DNA from: Streptomyces zaomyceticus
GTDB taxonomy: Bacteria; Actinomycetota; Actinomycetes; Streptomycetales; Streptomycetaceae
Assembly (NCBI RefSeq): GCF_014656215.1
Contig: NZ_BNBZ01000008.1
Coordinates: 124,001 to 188,000, forward strand
Direction: 5' to 3'
Length of the DNA: 64,000 nt
Of the stretch, positions 41,368 to 51,054 are shown one piece after another. A program made the position numbers and the translations under genes. The notes under the pieces were generated by a model. It was not told the DNA's origin. It worked only from the letters and a program-made list of their open reading frames with translations, and did not search any database. Each line of letters begins with the position of its first letter. Positions within the stretch are counted from its first letter, which is position 1.

Positions 41368-42624
41368 TCATGAGGTGGCCTCCACCGGGGTGGGGAGGCG
41401 GGCCTCGACGACGAATCCGCCCCGGCCGGCGGGGCCGACGTGGAGCTCTCCCCCGATCGCCGCGACACGTTCCCGCATACCGAGCAGTCCGTGGCCGCCG
41501 TCGATCGGCGCGGGCAGCGGCGGACCGGGCCCGTTGTCCCGTATCCGCAGGCGCAGGGCGTCCTCGCCGTAGATCAGTTCCACGTCGACGGGGGCGCCGG
41601 CCGCGTGCTTGCGGGCGTTGGTGAGGGATTCCTGGACGATGCGGTAGGCGGCGAGTTCGACACCGGGGTCCAGGTGCCGTTGCGGGCCGCTCAGGATCAG
41701 CCGGATCAACGAACCCGATGCCTGACGGGCCTCGTCGAGCAGTTCGTGGAGCCGGCTCAGGTCGGGCTGCGGCCGCCGGTCACCACCGGCGACCGGCTCG
41801 GTGTCCTCGCGGAGCACGCCGAGCAGCCGTCGCATCTCCAGGAGGGCGCCGCGTGCGGTGTCGCCGATGCCCCGGAGCCGTTCGGCGCCCTCGGGGGGCA
41901 TACCGGCCGTGGCCACCCGGGCCGTCTCGGCCTGTACGGCGATCATGGAGACGTGGTGGCCGACCACGTCGTGGAGTTCGCGGACGATCCGGGCGCGCTC
42001 TCCCCGTGCGGCGTTCTCCCATCGGGTGTCGGCGACGATCTCCTGCACGGCGGTGTGCCGGCGGTCCTGTTCGGCCAGGCGACCCGCGAGGCCGGCGAAG
42101 GCCGCCGCCGGGGCGAGCACCGCGAGCAGTACCGCACGGATCCGGTAGTCGGTGTCCCCGGCCCCCGCCACGAGGGCGACGACGAGGAGCGGGACACCGC
42201 ACAGCAGGCCCGGAAGAACTGCTCCGCGGCGGCCGAGCCGGTACTGGACGATCAGTTGGGCGGCGAAGCCCGCCAGGGTCACCGTCTCGAAGACGGTGAG
42301 TGAGCCGATGCTCGCCGCGGTGACGGTGAGGCCGGCGGGCACGGGCCGCAGGAAGGCCAGGGGCACGGCGGTCGACAGACACAGCAGACCGACCACCATC
42401 GCGAACTGCACGGCTCCGGAGCTCCCGCTCCGGGATGTCGCCGTTTCGGCGAACATCCGTGGGATCGACCCGTGGAGGACGACGAGTTCGGTGAGCGACT
42501 CCACGACCGCGAACAGCCCCAGGAACAGGCCGAGTACGGGCCCGGCGTACGGAGGCGGTGCACCGCCCCGCCGCGATCCGGTCCAGCCGTCGCTCCAGGC
42601 TCTCGCTCGGTCCACGGTCGTCAT
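41368..42624 (-). CDS. Sensor histidine kinase (HisKA_3/DesK type)
   Basis: 418 residues. Five or six N-terminal membrane helices with little extracellular sequence (to about 182), so it probably senses membrane state or a membrane-embedded ligand. The dimerisation/phosphorylation helix has H218 in RELHDVVGHHVSM. The HATPase domain shows the N box NARKHAAG and G boxes DNGPG and GHGLLGMRERV. Cognate to the response regulator downstream. Confidence 0.92.
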   Translation of the reverse strand: MTTVDRARAWSDGWTGSRRGGAPPPYAGPVLGLFLGLFAVVESLTELVVLHGSIPRMFAETATSRSGSSGAVQFAMVVGLLCLSTAVPLAFLRPVPAGLTVTAASIGSLTVFETVTLAGFAAQLIVQYRLGRRGAVLPGLLCGVPLLVVALVAGAGDTDYRIRAVLLAVLAPAAAFAGLAGRLAEQDRRHTAVQEIVADTRWENAARGERARIVRELHDVVGHHVSMIAVQAETARVATAGMPPEGAERLRGIGDTARGALLEMRRLLGVLREDTEPVAGGDRRPQPDLSRLHELLDEARQASGSLIRLILSGPQRHLDPGVELAAYRIVQESLTNARKHAAGAPVDVELIYGEDALRLRIRDNGPGPPLPAPIDGGHGLLGMRERVAAIGGELHVGPAGRGGFVVEARLPTPVEATS

Positions 42625-42748
42625 CCTGTCATCCGGCTCCCGCGGAGCCGTCCCCCGCGACGGCGATCATGCCGTCCCCCGCTCGGGGGACGGCCTCGTC
42701 CCCAGTCCCCCCCGGGGCGGCGTCGTCCCCCGTGCGGCGCGCCGGGGC

Positions 42749-43348
42749 TCAGGTCATGTTGAAGTACGGCAGGGGGCCGGCGGGCTGGCGGGCGGTGACG
42801 CGGCGGACGACCGCGATCGCGAGAACCGCGCAGAGGATGTTGAGGCTCTCGTCGACCGGGTTGCGGTAGTCGGTCTGGTCGAGGACGAAGAGGTGGAAGG
42901 CGACCGAGAGCGGTCCGTCGAGGAGCCACACCAGCCACCAGGCGTTGATCAGCAAGGCGTCGCGGGGCGGGCCGCCCGCCCGGTGGATGTCGAGGGTGAT
43001 GCGGCGCGGCAGCCACCACATGGCGAGGGGGATGGCCCAGGCGCCGATGGCGAAGCCCGCGGCGTACTTGTGGCTGCCCGGAGCGAGGACCTCCGCGTTG
43101 CAGCGGACCCGGAAGAACCAGAAGAGGAACGCGACCCAGCACGACACCTGGAGCACGGCCGGGAACGGGACCATGTCCTCGGCGAGCCAGGGCGAGTCCT
43201 TGCCGCCGGTCGCGATGATGTAGACGTCGGTGAGCGCGGTGGTCGCGATCAGCGACTGGACCACGAGGGCCGGTTCGACCGGGTTGCGGAATCTGTAGCG
43301 GGGCCCTCGCACGGCGGCCGGTCCGACGGGCGTGTTGTACGCGTCCAT
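42749..43348 (-). CDS. DUF4328-type membrane protein
   Basis: 199 residues. A short soluble N-terminus is followed by about four to five membrane helices (LVVQSLIATTALTDVYIIAT; VSCWVAFLFWFFRVRCNAEV). The motif FWFFRVRCNAE-L and AIPLAMWWLPRR match DUF4328 proteins. ATG 43348 is used with a GGGGGGAA ribosome site. Function not established; it stands alone between the kinase and the CdsA-like gene. Confidence 0.7.
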   Translation of the reverse strand: MDAYNTPVGPAAVRGPRYRFRNPVEPALVVQSLIATTALTDVYIIATGGKDSPWLAEDMVPFPAVLQVSCWVAFLFWFFRVRCNAEVLAPGSHKYAAGFAIGAWAIPLAMWWLPRRITLDIHRAGGPPRDALLINAWWLVWLLDGPLSVAFHLFVLDQTDYRNPVDESLNILCAVLAIAVVRRVTARQPAGPLPYFNMT

Positions 43349-43543
43349 GAGATATTCCCCCCGGAATACGGTGCTGCCGCCGCGATGTGTCACGGCGGCG
43401 ATGATCACCGGCATCGTAGGTGCGTCCCGGCGGGGCGGCCAAGAGGATGCCACCTGGTGGGTGGGCTCACGTGACCCCCGTGGAAGCCGCGATCGTCCGA
43501 TGCCCGCGCCCGCCGCCACCGCCTCCCGTCCGCGGGACCCTGC

Positions 43544-44347
43544 TCAGCTCAGGACCAGCAGCACCGCCAGGGCCACGAGGAGGGAGTCGATCCGGTCCAG
43601 CAGACCGCCGGAGCCGGCGAGCCAACGGCCCGCGTCCTTCGCTCGGGCACCGCGCTTGACCATCGACTCCAGCAGGTCCCCGAGCGGGCCGCCGACCGCC
43701 ACGGCCACCGCCGTCTGCCATGTCAGCGACGACAGCACGACGAGCGCGCACAGCCCGGCGGCCGCCCCGGCGAGCGTGCCGCTCCACCGCTTGGCCGGGG
43801 AGAGCGGGGAGAGCCGAGGGCCGCCGAGACGGCGACCCGCCGCGTACGCGACGATGTCGGCGATCGACACGGCCACGAACAGGACGAGACCGAGGGCACC
43901 CGACCGCACGAGACCGGCCAGGGCCCCCAGCCACACGAGTCCCAGCAGCCCCGCCGTCAGGCGGCGGAGACCATGCTCCGCGTCGCCCGACAGCAGAGGT
44001 ACCCCGGCGATCACGAGCGCCCCGATCGCCGCCGCCCGGAGCACCTCCCCGGGCGCCAGCCAGGCCGTCAGGACGAGCCCGACGACGGCCGCGCCGAGCA
44101 CCGCCCGGTCCACCGGGCCGAGCCGCAGCAGCCCGCCGAACTCGGCCACCGCGACCACCCCGACCACGGCCGCGAGCACCGCGATCCCCGGCGGACCGAG
44201 CCAGAACGCGGCGGTGACCAGCGGTACTCCGGCCATCCACACGCACCAGCGGAGCACCAGCTCGCGTTTCCGGGTCGCCGCCACCGCGACTCCTCCGGCC
44301 GCCAGCGCCCCGCCGAGATAGGGCACCAGACCGGCGACCGTCGTCAT
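43544..44347 (-). CDS. CdsA-like CTP:phosphatidate cytidylyltransferase paralogue
   Basis: 267 residues, multi-span membrane protein (about seven helices). The C-terminal CDP-diglyceride synthase signature is intact apart from one residue: S228-x2-K231-R232, K237-D238, G247-G248 and D251-R252 (the usual HGG is SGG). ADIVAYAAGRRLGG and LSPAKRWSGT also match CdsA. CdsA makes CDP-diacylglycerol from phosphatidate and CTP. This copy sits away from the tsf/pyrH/frr context expected of housekeeping cdsA and overlaps the GNAT-aminotransferase gene by 4 bp, so it probably serves a special lipid or CDP-activated intermediate. Confidence 0.85.
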   Translation of the reverse strand: MTTVAGLVPYLGGALAAGGVAVAATRKRELVLRWCVWMAGVPLVTAAFWLGPPGIAVLAAVVGVVAVAEFGGLLRLGPVDRAVLGAAVVGLVLTAWLAPGEVLRAAAIGALVIAGVPLLSGDAEHGLRRLTAGLLGLVWLGALAGLVRSGALGLVLFVAVSIADIVAYAAGRRLGGPRLSPLSPAKRWSGTLAGAAAGLCALVVLSSLTWQTAVAVAVGGPLGDLLESMVKRGARAKDAGRWLAGSGGLLDRIDSLLVALAVLLVLS

Positions 44348-46116
44348 CGGGAGGCCCTCCCGGCCGGCGCACCCGACGTCACCGGCACCGCCACCCGGGC
44401 GCGCAGCGCGTCCAGGGCGCTCCGGCACGCGGCCACGATCCGCGCGTTCTCCGCCGTGTCGCGGACCGCGAACCGGACGGTCCGCCCCTCGTACGACGGG
44501 GACATCGGCGACAGGTCCCGCAGATACACGTCGTGGCGACGGCACTCGCTCACCAGCAGGGCCGCACTCGGCCCGTCCGGCGGCAGGGTCACCGTGAGGA
44601 AGTTCGCGACGCCCTCGTCGACCGAGGAGAGGCCGTCGAGCTGTGCGAGCCCGGCGGCCAGTTCCCGGCGCAGGACGGCGGTGCGCGCCCAGCGTTCCTC
44701 GTAGTACGCGGGGTGGCGCAGCGCCGTCACGGCGGCCAGCTGGGCCGGGAGGCTGACGGGCCACGGCGGCGTCCATCGGCGCAGTTCCCCGGCCGTGTCC
44801 CGGTGTGCCACCAGATAGGCGGCCCGCATGCCCGACAGCGCGTACATCTTCGACAGCGAGGTGCAGACCACGACCCGGGGGTCGACCGAGGCGAGCCCGG
44901 CCAGCGAGTCCGCCGGGTCGACGTAGCCCAGGTACGCCTCGTCGATCCACCACCGGGTCCGCTCGGGCGTTGCCGCGATCACCGCGCGCAGCGCGTCGGC
45001 GGGTGCGTGGCGGCCGGTCGGATTGTTCGGGTTGACCACCACGACGAGGTCGTACTCCCCGCTGCGGGTCGCGGCGGCGAGGCGGTCGGGATCGAGGAGC
45101 CAGCCGTCCTCGCGGCGCAGCCGGAGCCGGTCGACCCGGCAGCCGATCACCCGCTCGGTGACATGGGCGTACTCGCCGTAGCTCGGATCCAGCAGGAGGA
45201 CCCGGCTTCCCGGCGTGAGCCACCGGCCGAAGGCCCGGAAGATCAGGTCGGAGGAGCCGGCCCCGACGACCAGCGACTCCGAGGGCAGCCCACGGACCCG
45301 GGCGAGCTCCGCGAGCAGTCCTTCCGCGCCGGTCGGCGGCGAGGTCCGGGCCGACCATCCCGGGTCCTCCGACAGGACCGCCCGGACCTCGGGGGCCGGC
45401 GGGAACCAGGCGTCCAGCACATCGGCCGCCACCACCTCGTGACGTCGTGTCAGGGTTCTGAAGTCCGTGCCGATGGCCGAGAAGAAGGCCCCGCCGTGCT
45501 CGCAGCCGTCCGCGCGCGGCGCGAACGGCACGTCCAGGCGCCAGTCGAGGCCCGCCCGCAGTCGCTCCAGCGTCCGGCCGTGGCGCTCCGCGACGGTCCG
45601 CGTCAGTCCGGCGACGGAGCCGCTCAGCACCTCGAAGGAGACGGCGCCCGAGCGGACGGTGCGCCCCACGGGCCGCAGACCGGCGGCGAGGTACATGTCG
45701 AGGAGCTCGGTGCGTCCCATCGCCACCACCCGGCGGCCTCCCCGTGCCGCCGCCCAGCGCAGTGCCGCGTACATGAGGAGCGGAGCGGCGGCGGTGGACC
45801 GCCAGCGTTCCTCGACGGTCAGGATGCGGATCTCGAACGGCTCCTCCTCCGTCAGGACCGGCAGTTCCTCGCGCGTCAGGTACTTGTCCAGGGAGTAGCG
45901 GCCCACCCACGGCGGGGTGAGACCGACGAAGCCGATCCGGGTCTCCCCGCGCGCGGCCACCAGATACACGGTGTCGCCGTCGAGTCCGTCGCTCAGCCGC
46001 CCCGACGGATCCACCGGGTGCTGTCCCAGCTCCTCCGCGTACACCCGATGGCGCAGTTCGTGAATCCAGTCGTGGTCGTCGGGCGTGGCAGCGCGCAGCT
46101 GCAGGTCGTGGTCCAT
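44344..46116 (-). CDS. GNAT-like acyltransferase fused to PLP aminotransferase
   Basis: 590 residues. Residues 1-165 form a GNAT-like domain of the autoinducer-synthase/N-acyl amino acid type (HELRHRVYAEELGQHPVD; EIRILTVEERWR; GRTELLDMYLAAGL). Residues about 215-580 are a fold-type I aminotransferase of the histidinol-phosphate type: NPNNPTG 362-368, D392 in WIDEAYLGY, PLP lysine K423 in CTSLSKMYALSGMR, and GRTVRFAVRD near the end. Both halves look intact, so one protein may transaminate a substrate and acylate its amine. Coupled to a CdsA-like gene. Product unknown. Confidence 0.85.
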   Translation of the reverse strand: MDHDLQLRAATPDDHDWIHELRHRVYAEELGQHPVDPSGRLSDGLDGDTVYLVAARGETRIGFVGLTPPWVGRYSLDKYLTREELPVLTEEEPFEIRILTVEERWRSTAAAPLLMYAALRWAAARGGRRVVAMGRTELLDMYLAAGLRPVGRTVRSGAVSFEVLSGSVAGLTRTVAERHGRTLERLRAGLDWRLDVPFAPRADGCEHGGAFFSAIGTDFRTLTRRHEVVAADVLDAWFPPAPEVRAVLSEDPGWSARTSPPTGAEGLLAELARVRGLPSESLVVGAGSSDLIFRAFGRWLTPGSRVLLLDPSYGEYAHVTERVIGCRVDRLRLRREDGWLLDPDRLAAATRSGEYDLVVVVNPNNPTGRHAPADALRAVIAATPERTRWWIDEAYLGYVDPADSLAGLASVDPRVVVCTSLSKMYALSGMRAAYLVAHRDTAGELRRWTPPWPVSLPAQLAAVTALRHPAYYEERWARTAVLRRELAAGLAQLDGLSSVDEGVANFLTVTLPPDGPSAALLVSECRRHDVYLRDLSPMSPSYEGRTVRFAVRDTAENARIVAACRSALDALRARVAVPVTSGAPAGRASR

Positions 46117-46181
46117 GTGCTTCCCCCCAGAGGCGGTTCGTCGTTCGCGCCTCAGTCTGGGGGAGCCCGGGTTTCGGGACC

Positions 46182-46197
46182 TGAGTACGCGTACTCA
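46182..46197. promoter_or_regulatory. Perfect 16-bp palindrome TGAGTACGCGTACTCA
   Basis: Located 66 bp upstream of the GNAT-aminotransferase start. It is longer than chance would usually give and unlike the LacI or CebR sites. Good candidate for a dimeric regulator site controlling the GNAT-aminotransferase/CdsA-like pair; the regulator is unknown. Confidence 0.65.
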
Positions 46198-46249
46198 CCC
46201 GGTGGCGGGTGGGTCGACGCGGCCCGGGCCCTTCGCGCGACGGACCGAA

Positions 46250-46283
46250 GGCCGGGCGGGCCCCTCTCGGGGTCCACCCGGCC
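46250..46283. terminator. Hairpin terminator after GH48 gene
   Basis: Arms 46250-46264 and 46269-46283 form a 15-bp stem with two imperfect positions and a 4-base loop, 39 bp beyond the GH48 stop. Confidence 0.6.
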
Positions 46284-46321
46284 TCGTCGTACGCGGAGCC
46301 GTCTCCATGCGGGGCGGGCTG

Positions 46322-49234
46322 TTATTCGAGCAGCTCCGCGTACGAGCCCATGGCCAGGGCGATGTCCGCCTGGGCCCAGAACCGGTGGTAGGTGAAGACG
46401 GGCGCGGCGCCGCCCGCCAGATAGGCCTCGATCTTCGGCCAGGCCGGGTCGTCCTGGTAGAAGCTGCGGATCGAGGCGAAGGTGGAGGAGTTGTTCACCG
46501 TGTCGCCGTTGGGCATGGTGCCGGTCCAGCCGTTCGGCACGTACACGGGGTCGTCGAAGCGGTTGTAGTCGGCGCGGGTCTCCTCGACGGCGATGCCGAG
46601 CGGGTCCTGGTGGTGGTCCCACATGCCGTCGAGCAGGGCCTTGGCGACCCGCTTGGCCTCGGCGTGGCCGGACTTGGCCGCGTAGTAGGTCAGGGTCTTG
46701 GCGTAGGCGGCGGCCACACCTACGTCATTGGTGTAGTCGGCGACGGTGACGTGCAGTCCGGCGTTGGCGCCGGGGTTCGCGGCGTTCCAGGTGTCGGGTG
46801 CGCCGGACCACTGGAGGGTGGAGGGGATGCGGTAGGTGCCGTCCGGGTTGATCGTGGTCTTGGACAGCGCCCAGGAGACCCATTTGTCGAGGACGGTCTT
46901 CGCCCCGGCGTCGCCGGTCTGCTGGTAGTACTCGGCGACCCGTTCCATGGACCAGGCCTGGAAGCCGAACCACTGGTTCGACGCCGGGTCGTGGTAGACG
47001 GGCTTCTCGTCGTAGAAGAGGCCGTGGAAGGTGGGGGTGCCGGCCGGCGGGGTGGCGTAGCGGCCCTGCCAGCTGTTGGTGGCGCCGCCCGCGATGGCGC
47101 CCTCGTCGGACTGGAGCCAGCGGTAGAACTCCAGCTGCCGGTCGAGGCTGGTCGCCCAGTCGGCCGCGCCCGTCGTCGACTTGGGCTTGAGCGGGGCGTA
47201 CTCGCTGAGCGCGTACGCGGCGAGCGGGTTCTGGTAGCCGCCGTGGGCGTGGCTGGAGCCGATGCGCCAGGACCAGCCGGCGGAAGTGTCGGTGGCGCCG
47301 CCCCAGGCGTAGTACCAGGACATCAGGTAGTGCGCGCTGTCCTTGCCGGTGCCGGCCGGGCAGGTGGTCGGGCCGACGCAGTTCCCGGACTTCTTGAAGT
47401 ACTTGTCGAACATCGCGTACCGCAGGTAGTCGCCCATCCTGGCGGCCTTGCCGACGGTCGCGGAGACCTGTGTGCCCTTGCCCTGCTGCTTGGCCCAGAG
47501 GTCGGCCCAGTAGGCGGCCTGGACGGCGCGGGCGTCCGCGTCGGGGGCGTTGGTGAACTTCCACTGCTTGGCGTAGGAGGCGTCCCCCGTGAAGAGGTCG
47601 AGGTAGCCGTTCCTCCCGCCGTAGGAGAAGTTGTCGCAGGTGGGGTGGGTGACGGTCTCCCAGACGGACTCCTGCGGGCCGCGCTGGAAGGTGTTGATGT
47701 AGGAGGGGCCGGTCGCCGTCGGTCCGGCGGAGCACTTCCCGGGTTCGTTGCCGAAGCCGTAGACGTTGTCGACGTCCTGGATCCAGTGCATGCCGTAGAT
47801 GTCGTCGGTGCCGTAGGCGCTCTTGAGTTCGGCGGCGATCGGGTCGGAGCCCGAGGTCACCCCGGAGTCGAGCCGCGCCGGGTACTGGGAGGGCAGGTCC
47901 CACTCGGGCGCGTAGGTGGCCGGCTTGGCGGCGTTGTAGGAGGAGGTGGTGGGCGTGTCGGCGTGGGTGGGGATCATGAATTTCTCCATGGTCTCCCAGG
48001 CGCCGTTGAACTTGGTCCAGTCGCCGGTGATCTTGCCGTACATGGCCTGGAGCCAGATGAGGTAGCTGTACGCCTCCGAGGTCGTCTCGTGCCCGTGGTC
48101 GGGGGCCTCGACGATCAGGGTCTCGACGGAGTGGTACGGGATGCCCTCGGGCGAGAAGTAGCCGTTGGCCGGGTTGGTGATCTTTCCGTGCAGATCGAGG
48201 AAGCGGGCGTCGTACGTGGAGTTCGCGGCCAGCTGGGCGACGGTGACCTCGGCCTTGGCGTGGCCGGGGGCGGTCGCGGTGAAGACGGCCGATCCGGTGC
48301 CGGTGGCCGCGGCGGCGACGGTCACCTTCTGGGCGGTGTTCCAGTTCGCCGGGGTGAAGGTGAGCGCGGCCGGGGTAGCGGTGAGGTTGGTGTTGCCCGA
48401 GGTACGGGCGACGCTCACCGTGACGTTCGCGGTGGGCGCGGTGGAGAGCTTCAGGTCGAAGGTGCCGCTGGCGCCCTGGCGTACCCCGAGCTGGCTCGGG
48501 GCGGCGACGAGAGCGGGGCCCGCGGCGACGGTGATGCCGACGGGGGCCGACTCGGCGGAGGCGCCGAGGCTGTCGTACACCTTGGCGTAGAGGGAGTGGC
48601 CGCCGGTGGCGAGGCCGGTGGCGCCGAGGGTGAAGGGCGCGGTGGTGTCGGTGCCGAGGAGGGCCGTGTCGCTGTAGAACTCCACCTTGCTCACGGTGGC
48701 GTTGTCGGCCGCGGCGGCGGTCGCGGCGAGCGGAACCGCGTCGCCCTGGCTGTAGACGGCCCCGGCGGCCGGGCTGGTCAGGACCGCGACCGGGGGTTGG
48801 TGGGCGCCCGTGCAGGGGGTGCCGTTGACCGCGAAGGAGCCGGGGGCGGCGTTGGCCCCGCTGTAGGTGAACTGGGCGCCGGTGGTGGTGGCGGCCCCCG
48901 CGGCGAGGGTGCCGTTCCAGGAGGCGTTGGTCACCGTGACGTTCTTGCCGGACTGGGACCAGACGCCGCTCCAGCCGTTGGTGAGCTTCTGGTCGCCGGC
49001 GTAGGCGTAGGTGAGGGTCCAGCCGTTCAGGGTCTCGGTGGCCCGGTTGGTGAGGGTGAGCTCGGCGGTGAAGCCCGAACCCCAGTCGTTGGTCCTGTAG
49101 TCGACGCTGCACTGCACGGCGGCGGCCTGGGCGGTGGTGGCGCCGACGGCCGTGAGGCCGAGGGGGAGGGAGAGCGCGGCGGCCAGGGCGGTCAGCTGCC
49201 GGCGTGGTCGCGTTCTCGGTCGGAGGCGTGGCAT
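46322..49234 (-). CDS. Secreted GH48 cellulase (exoglucanase) with CBM2
   Basis: 970 residues from ATG 49234 (GAGGAG 10 bp upstream), preferred over an ATG 57 bp further up. Arg-rich signal peptide to about 38. CBM2 at about 39-140 ([17 protein letters not shown]-rich). Two Ig-like domains at about 145-335 ([31 protein letters not shown]). GH48 from about 345 to the end, with the general acid Glu in [12 protein letters not shown]. Processive reducing-end cellobiohydrolase releasing cellobiose. Divergent from the GH5 gene across a perfect CebR box. Confidence 0.93.
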   Translation of the reverse strand: MPRLRPRTRPRRQLTALAAALSLPLGLTAVGATTAQAAAVQCSVDYRTNDWGSGFTAELTLTNRATETLNGWTLTYAYAGDQKLTNGWSGVWSQSGKNVTVTNASWNGTLAAGAATTTGAQFTYSGANAAPGSFAVNGTPCTGAHQPPVAVLTSPAAGAVYSQGDAVPLAATAAAADNATVSKVEFYSDTALLGTDTTAPFTLGATGLATGGHSLYAKVYDSLGASAESAPVGITVAAGPALVAAPSQLGVRQGASGTFDLKLSTAPTANVTVSVARTSGNTNLTATPAALTFTPANWNTAQKVTVAAAATGTGSAVFTATAPGHAKAEVTVAQLAANSTYDARFLDLHGKITNPANGYFSPEGIPYHSVETLIVEAPDHGHETTSEAYSYLIWLQAMYGKITGDWTKFNGAWETMEKFMIPTHADTPTTSSYNAAKPATYAPEWDLPSQYPARLDSGVTSGSDPIAAELKSAYGTDDIYGMHWIQDVDNVYGFGNEPGKCSAGPTATGPSYINTFQRGPQESVWETVTHPTCDNFSYGGRNGYLDLFTGDASYAKQWKFTNAPDADARAVQAAYWADLWAKQQGKGTQVSATVGKAARMGDYLRYAMFDKYFKKSGNCVGPTTCPAGTGKDSAHYLMSWYYAWGGATDTSAGWSWRIGSSHAHGGYQNPLAAYALSEYAPLKPKSTTGAADWATSLDRQLEFYRWLQSDEGAIAGGATNSWQGRYATPPAGTPTFHGLFYDEKPVYHDPASNQWFGFQAWSMERVAEYYQQTGDAGAKTVLDKWVSWALSKTTINPDGTYRIPSTLQWSGAPDTWNAANPGANAGLHVTVADYTNDVGVAAAYAKTLTYYAAKSGHAEAKRVAKALLDGMWDHHQDPLGIAVEETRADYNRFDDPVYVPNGWTGTMPNGDTVNNSSTFASIRSFYQDDPAWPKIEAYLAGGAAPVFTYHRFWAQADIALAMGSYAELLE

Positions 49235-49308
49235 GCGGGTGGTTCTCCTCGCGGCTCGGGAGGTCGGGGGAGCGAAGAGCGAAACGTGCATGGAGACAAG
49301 CTCTGAAC

Positions 49309-49328
49309 CAGTGGGAGCGCTCCCACTG
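49309..49328. promoter_or_regulatory. cebR box: CebR box, 20-bp perfect palindrome
   Basis: CAGTGGGAGCGCTCCCACTG contains the established Streptomyces CebR operator TGGGAGCGCTCCCA (49312-49325). It lies between the divergent GH48 and GH5 genes and should repress at least GH48 in the absence of cellobiose. Confidence 0.9.
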
Positions 49329-49444
49329 TGCAGTTGGGACGCAACGGCGTCAAGGTGCGTGAAGAGTCGAAGGCAATTGGCGAGGGAATTTACCCAACCC
49401 CTCTTTTCCTTGGCGCCAGTTGCCGCTACGGTCTGGCCGACCAG

Positions 49445-49458
49445 TGGGAGCGAATCCG
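49445..49458. promoter_or_regulatory. Degenerate CebR box upstream of GH5
   Basis: TGGGAGCGAATCCG, preceded by the same CAG flank as the perfect box, retains the left half-site only. It lies 50 bp before the GH5 start, after a possible TTTTCC-17-TACGGT promoter. Probably a weak auxiliary site. Confidence 0.55.
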
Positions 49459-49507
49459 TCCGGTCGGCACACCGTCAGGGGTGTGCCCTCGCTGCGAGGA
49501 CTCGCTC

Positions 49508-51037
49508 ATGCGACATCCCCCACGTCTGTCCGCGCTGCTCTCCGGAGTGGCGCTCACGATGGCGAGCACCGCGTTCGCCCTCATGGGTACGGCCTCAGGA
49601 GCCGCGGCCGCACCCGCCTGCACGGTGGAGTACTCGGTCGTCGGCCAATGGGCCGGCGGTTACCAGGGTGCCGTTACCGTCACCAACAACAGTGCCGCGC
49701 TCAACGGTTGGAGCCTCGGCTTCGCCTTCCCGGCCGGCCAGGTCGTCAGCCAGGGCTGGGGCGGCAAGTGGTCCCAGTCCGGCACGAACGTCACGGTCGT
49801 GAACGAGAGCTGGAACGCCGCACTCGGCACCGGCGCGAAGATCTCGGGCGGTTTCATCGCCTCCTGGTCGGGCGCCAACACGGCACCCACCGCCTTCACA
49901 CTCAACGGCACGCCCTGCAACACCGACGTGCCCCCGACACCCACACCCACACCCACCGACCCGACCACGCCGCCCACGACACCCCCGACCACCACTCCCC
50001 CGACGACCCCGACCCCGGTGACCGGCGCGCCCGAACTCAGCGTCTCCGGCAACACGTTCGTCGACCAGAACGGGGCCACCCGGCGCCTGCTCGGCGTCAA
50101 CCGCTCCGGCGGCGAGTTCATGTGCGTCCAGGGCTACGGCATCTGGGACGGTCCCGTCGACGACGCGTCCGTCAAGGCCATCGCCGACTGGAAGGCCAAC
50201 ACGGTCCGCATTCCCCTCAACGAGGAGTGCTGGCTCGGCCTGGACAACATCAAGCCCGAATACCGGGGCACGAACTACATCAACGCCGTGAAGAGCCTGG
50301 TCGACAAGGTCATCGCCCACGGCATGACCCCGGTGGTCGAACTCCACTGGACGTACGGCCAGTACACGGGCAACTCGGCGGGCTGCTCCGACGTGCACGC
50401 CACCTGCCAGAAGCCGATGCCCAACGCGCAGTACACACCGGCGTTCTGGACCTCGGTGGCGAACACCTTCAAGAACGACGAGCGGGTCGTCCTCGACCTG
50501 TTCAACGAGCCCTATCCGGATCGGGCGACCTCCACCGCGACCCAGGCCTGGACCTGCTGGCGCGACGGCGGCACCTGTCCCGGCATCGGCTACGAAGTCG
50601 CCGGCATGCAGGATCTGCTGGACGCGGTCCGCGCCACGGGAGCGAAGAACCTCGTTCTCGTCCCGGGCATCGCGTACTCCAACGACCTGAGCCAGTGGCT
50701 CACGTACCGCCCCACGGACCCGGCGGGCAATCTGGCCGCCGCCTGGCACGTCTACAACTTCAACACCTGCGCCGACGAGACGTGCTGGAACAACACCCTC
50801 GCCCCGGTAGCCGCCGAGGTTCCTCTCCTCGCGGGCGAGATCGGTGAGAACACCTGCGGACACGCGTTCATCGACCGCGTCATGAAGTGGTTCGACGACC
50901 GCCGCCTCTCGTACCTGGGCTGGACCTGGAACACCTGGAACTGCAACTCCGGTCCCGCGCTGATCAGTTCGTACGACGGCACCCCCACCGCATTCGGCAT
51001 CGGGCTGCGCGACCACCTGCGCGGCCTCACCCCCTGA
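49508..51037 (+). CDS. Secreted GH5 endoglucanase with N-terminal CBM2
   Basis: 509 residues. Signal peptide to about 35. CBM2 at 38-138 with paired cysteines (C38, C137) and exposed tryptophans. Pro/Thr linker 141-172. GH5 catalytic domain 175-509 with acid/base E334 (LFNEPYPD) and nucleophile E444 (LLAGEIGENTCGH). Cuts internal beta-1,4-glucan bonds. Followed at 17 bp by the GH6 gene in the same direction, so the two are probably co-transcribed. Confidence 0.92.
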   Translation: MRHPPRLSALLSGVALTMASTAFALMGTASGAAAAPACTVEYSVVGQWAGGYQGAVTVTNNSAALNGWSLGFAFPAGQVVSQGWGGKWSQSGTNVTVVNESWNAALGTGAKISGGFIASWSGANTAPTAFTLNGTPCNTDVPPTPTPTPTDPTTPPTTPPTTTPPTTPTPVTGAPELSVSGNTFVDQNGATRRLLGVNRSGGEFMCVQGYGIWDGPVDDASVKAIADWKANTVRIPLNEECWLGLDNIKPEYRGTNYINAVKSLVDKVIAHGMTPVVELHWTYGQYTGNSAGCSDVHATCQKPMPNAQYTPAFWTSVANTFKNDERVVLDLFNEPYPDRATSTATQAWTCWRDGGTCPGIGYEVAGMQDLLDAVRATGAKNLVLVPGIAYSNDLSQWLTYRPTDPAGNLAAAWHVYNFNTCADETCWNNTLAPVAAEVPLLAGEIGENTCGHAFIDRVMKWFDDRRLSYLGWTWNTWNCNSGPALISSYDGTPTAFGIGLRDHLRGLTP

Positions 51038-51054
51038 AAGGAACCCCCACCCGC

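Noticed and set aside
44344..46116. Possibility that the GNAT and aminotransferase halves are two genes joined by a sequencing error
   Set aside because: The frame is continuous through a 50-residue linker with no internal stop, and no start with a good ribosome site at the aminotransferase domain. I keep it as one fusion.
46085..49306. Long open frame antisense to the GH48 gene
   Set aside because: Low-complexity Gly/Val/Arg product and full overlap with an unmistakable GH48 cellulase; a codon-bias artefact.
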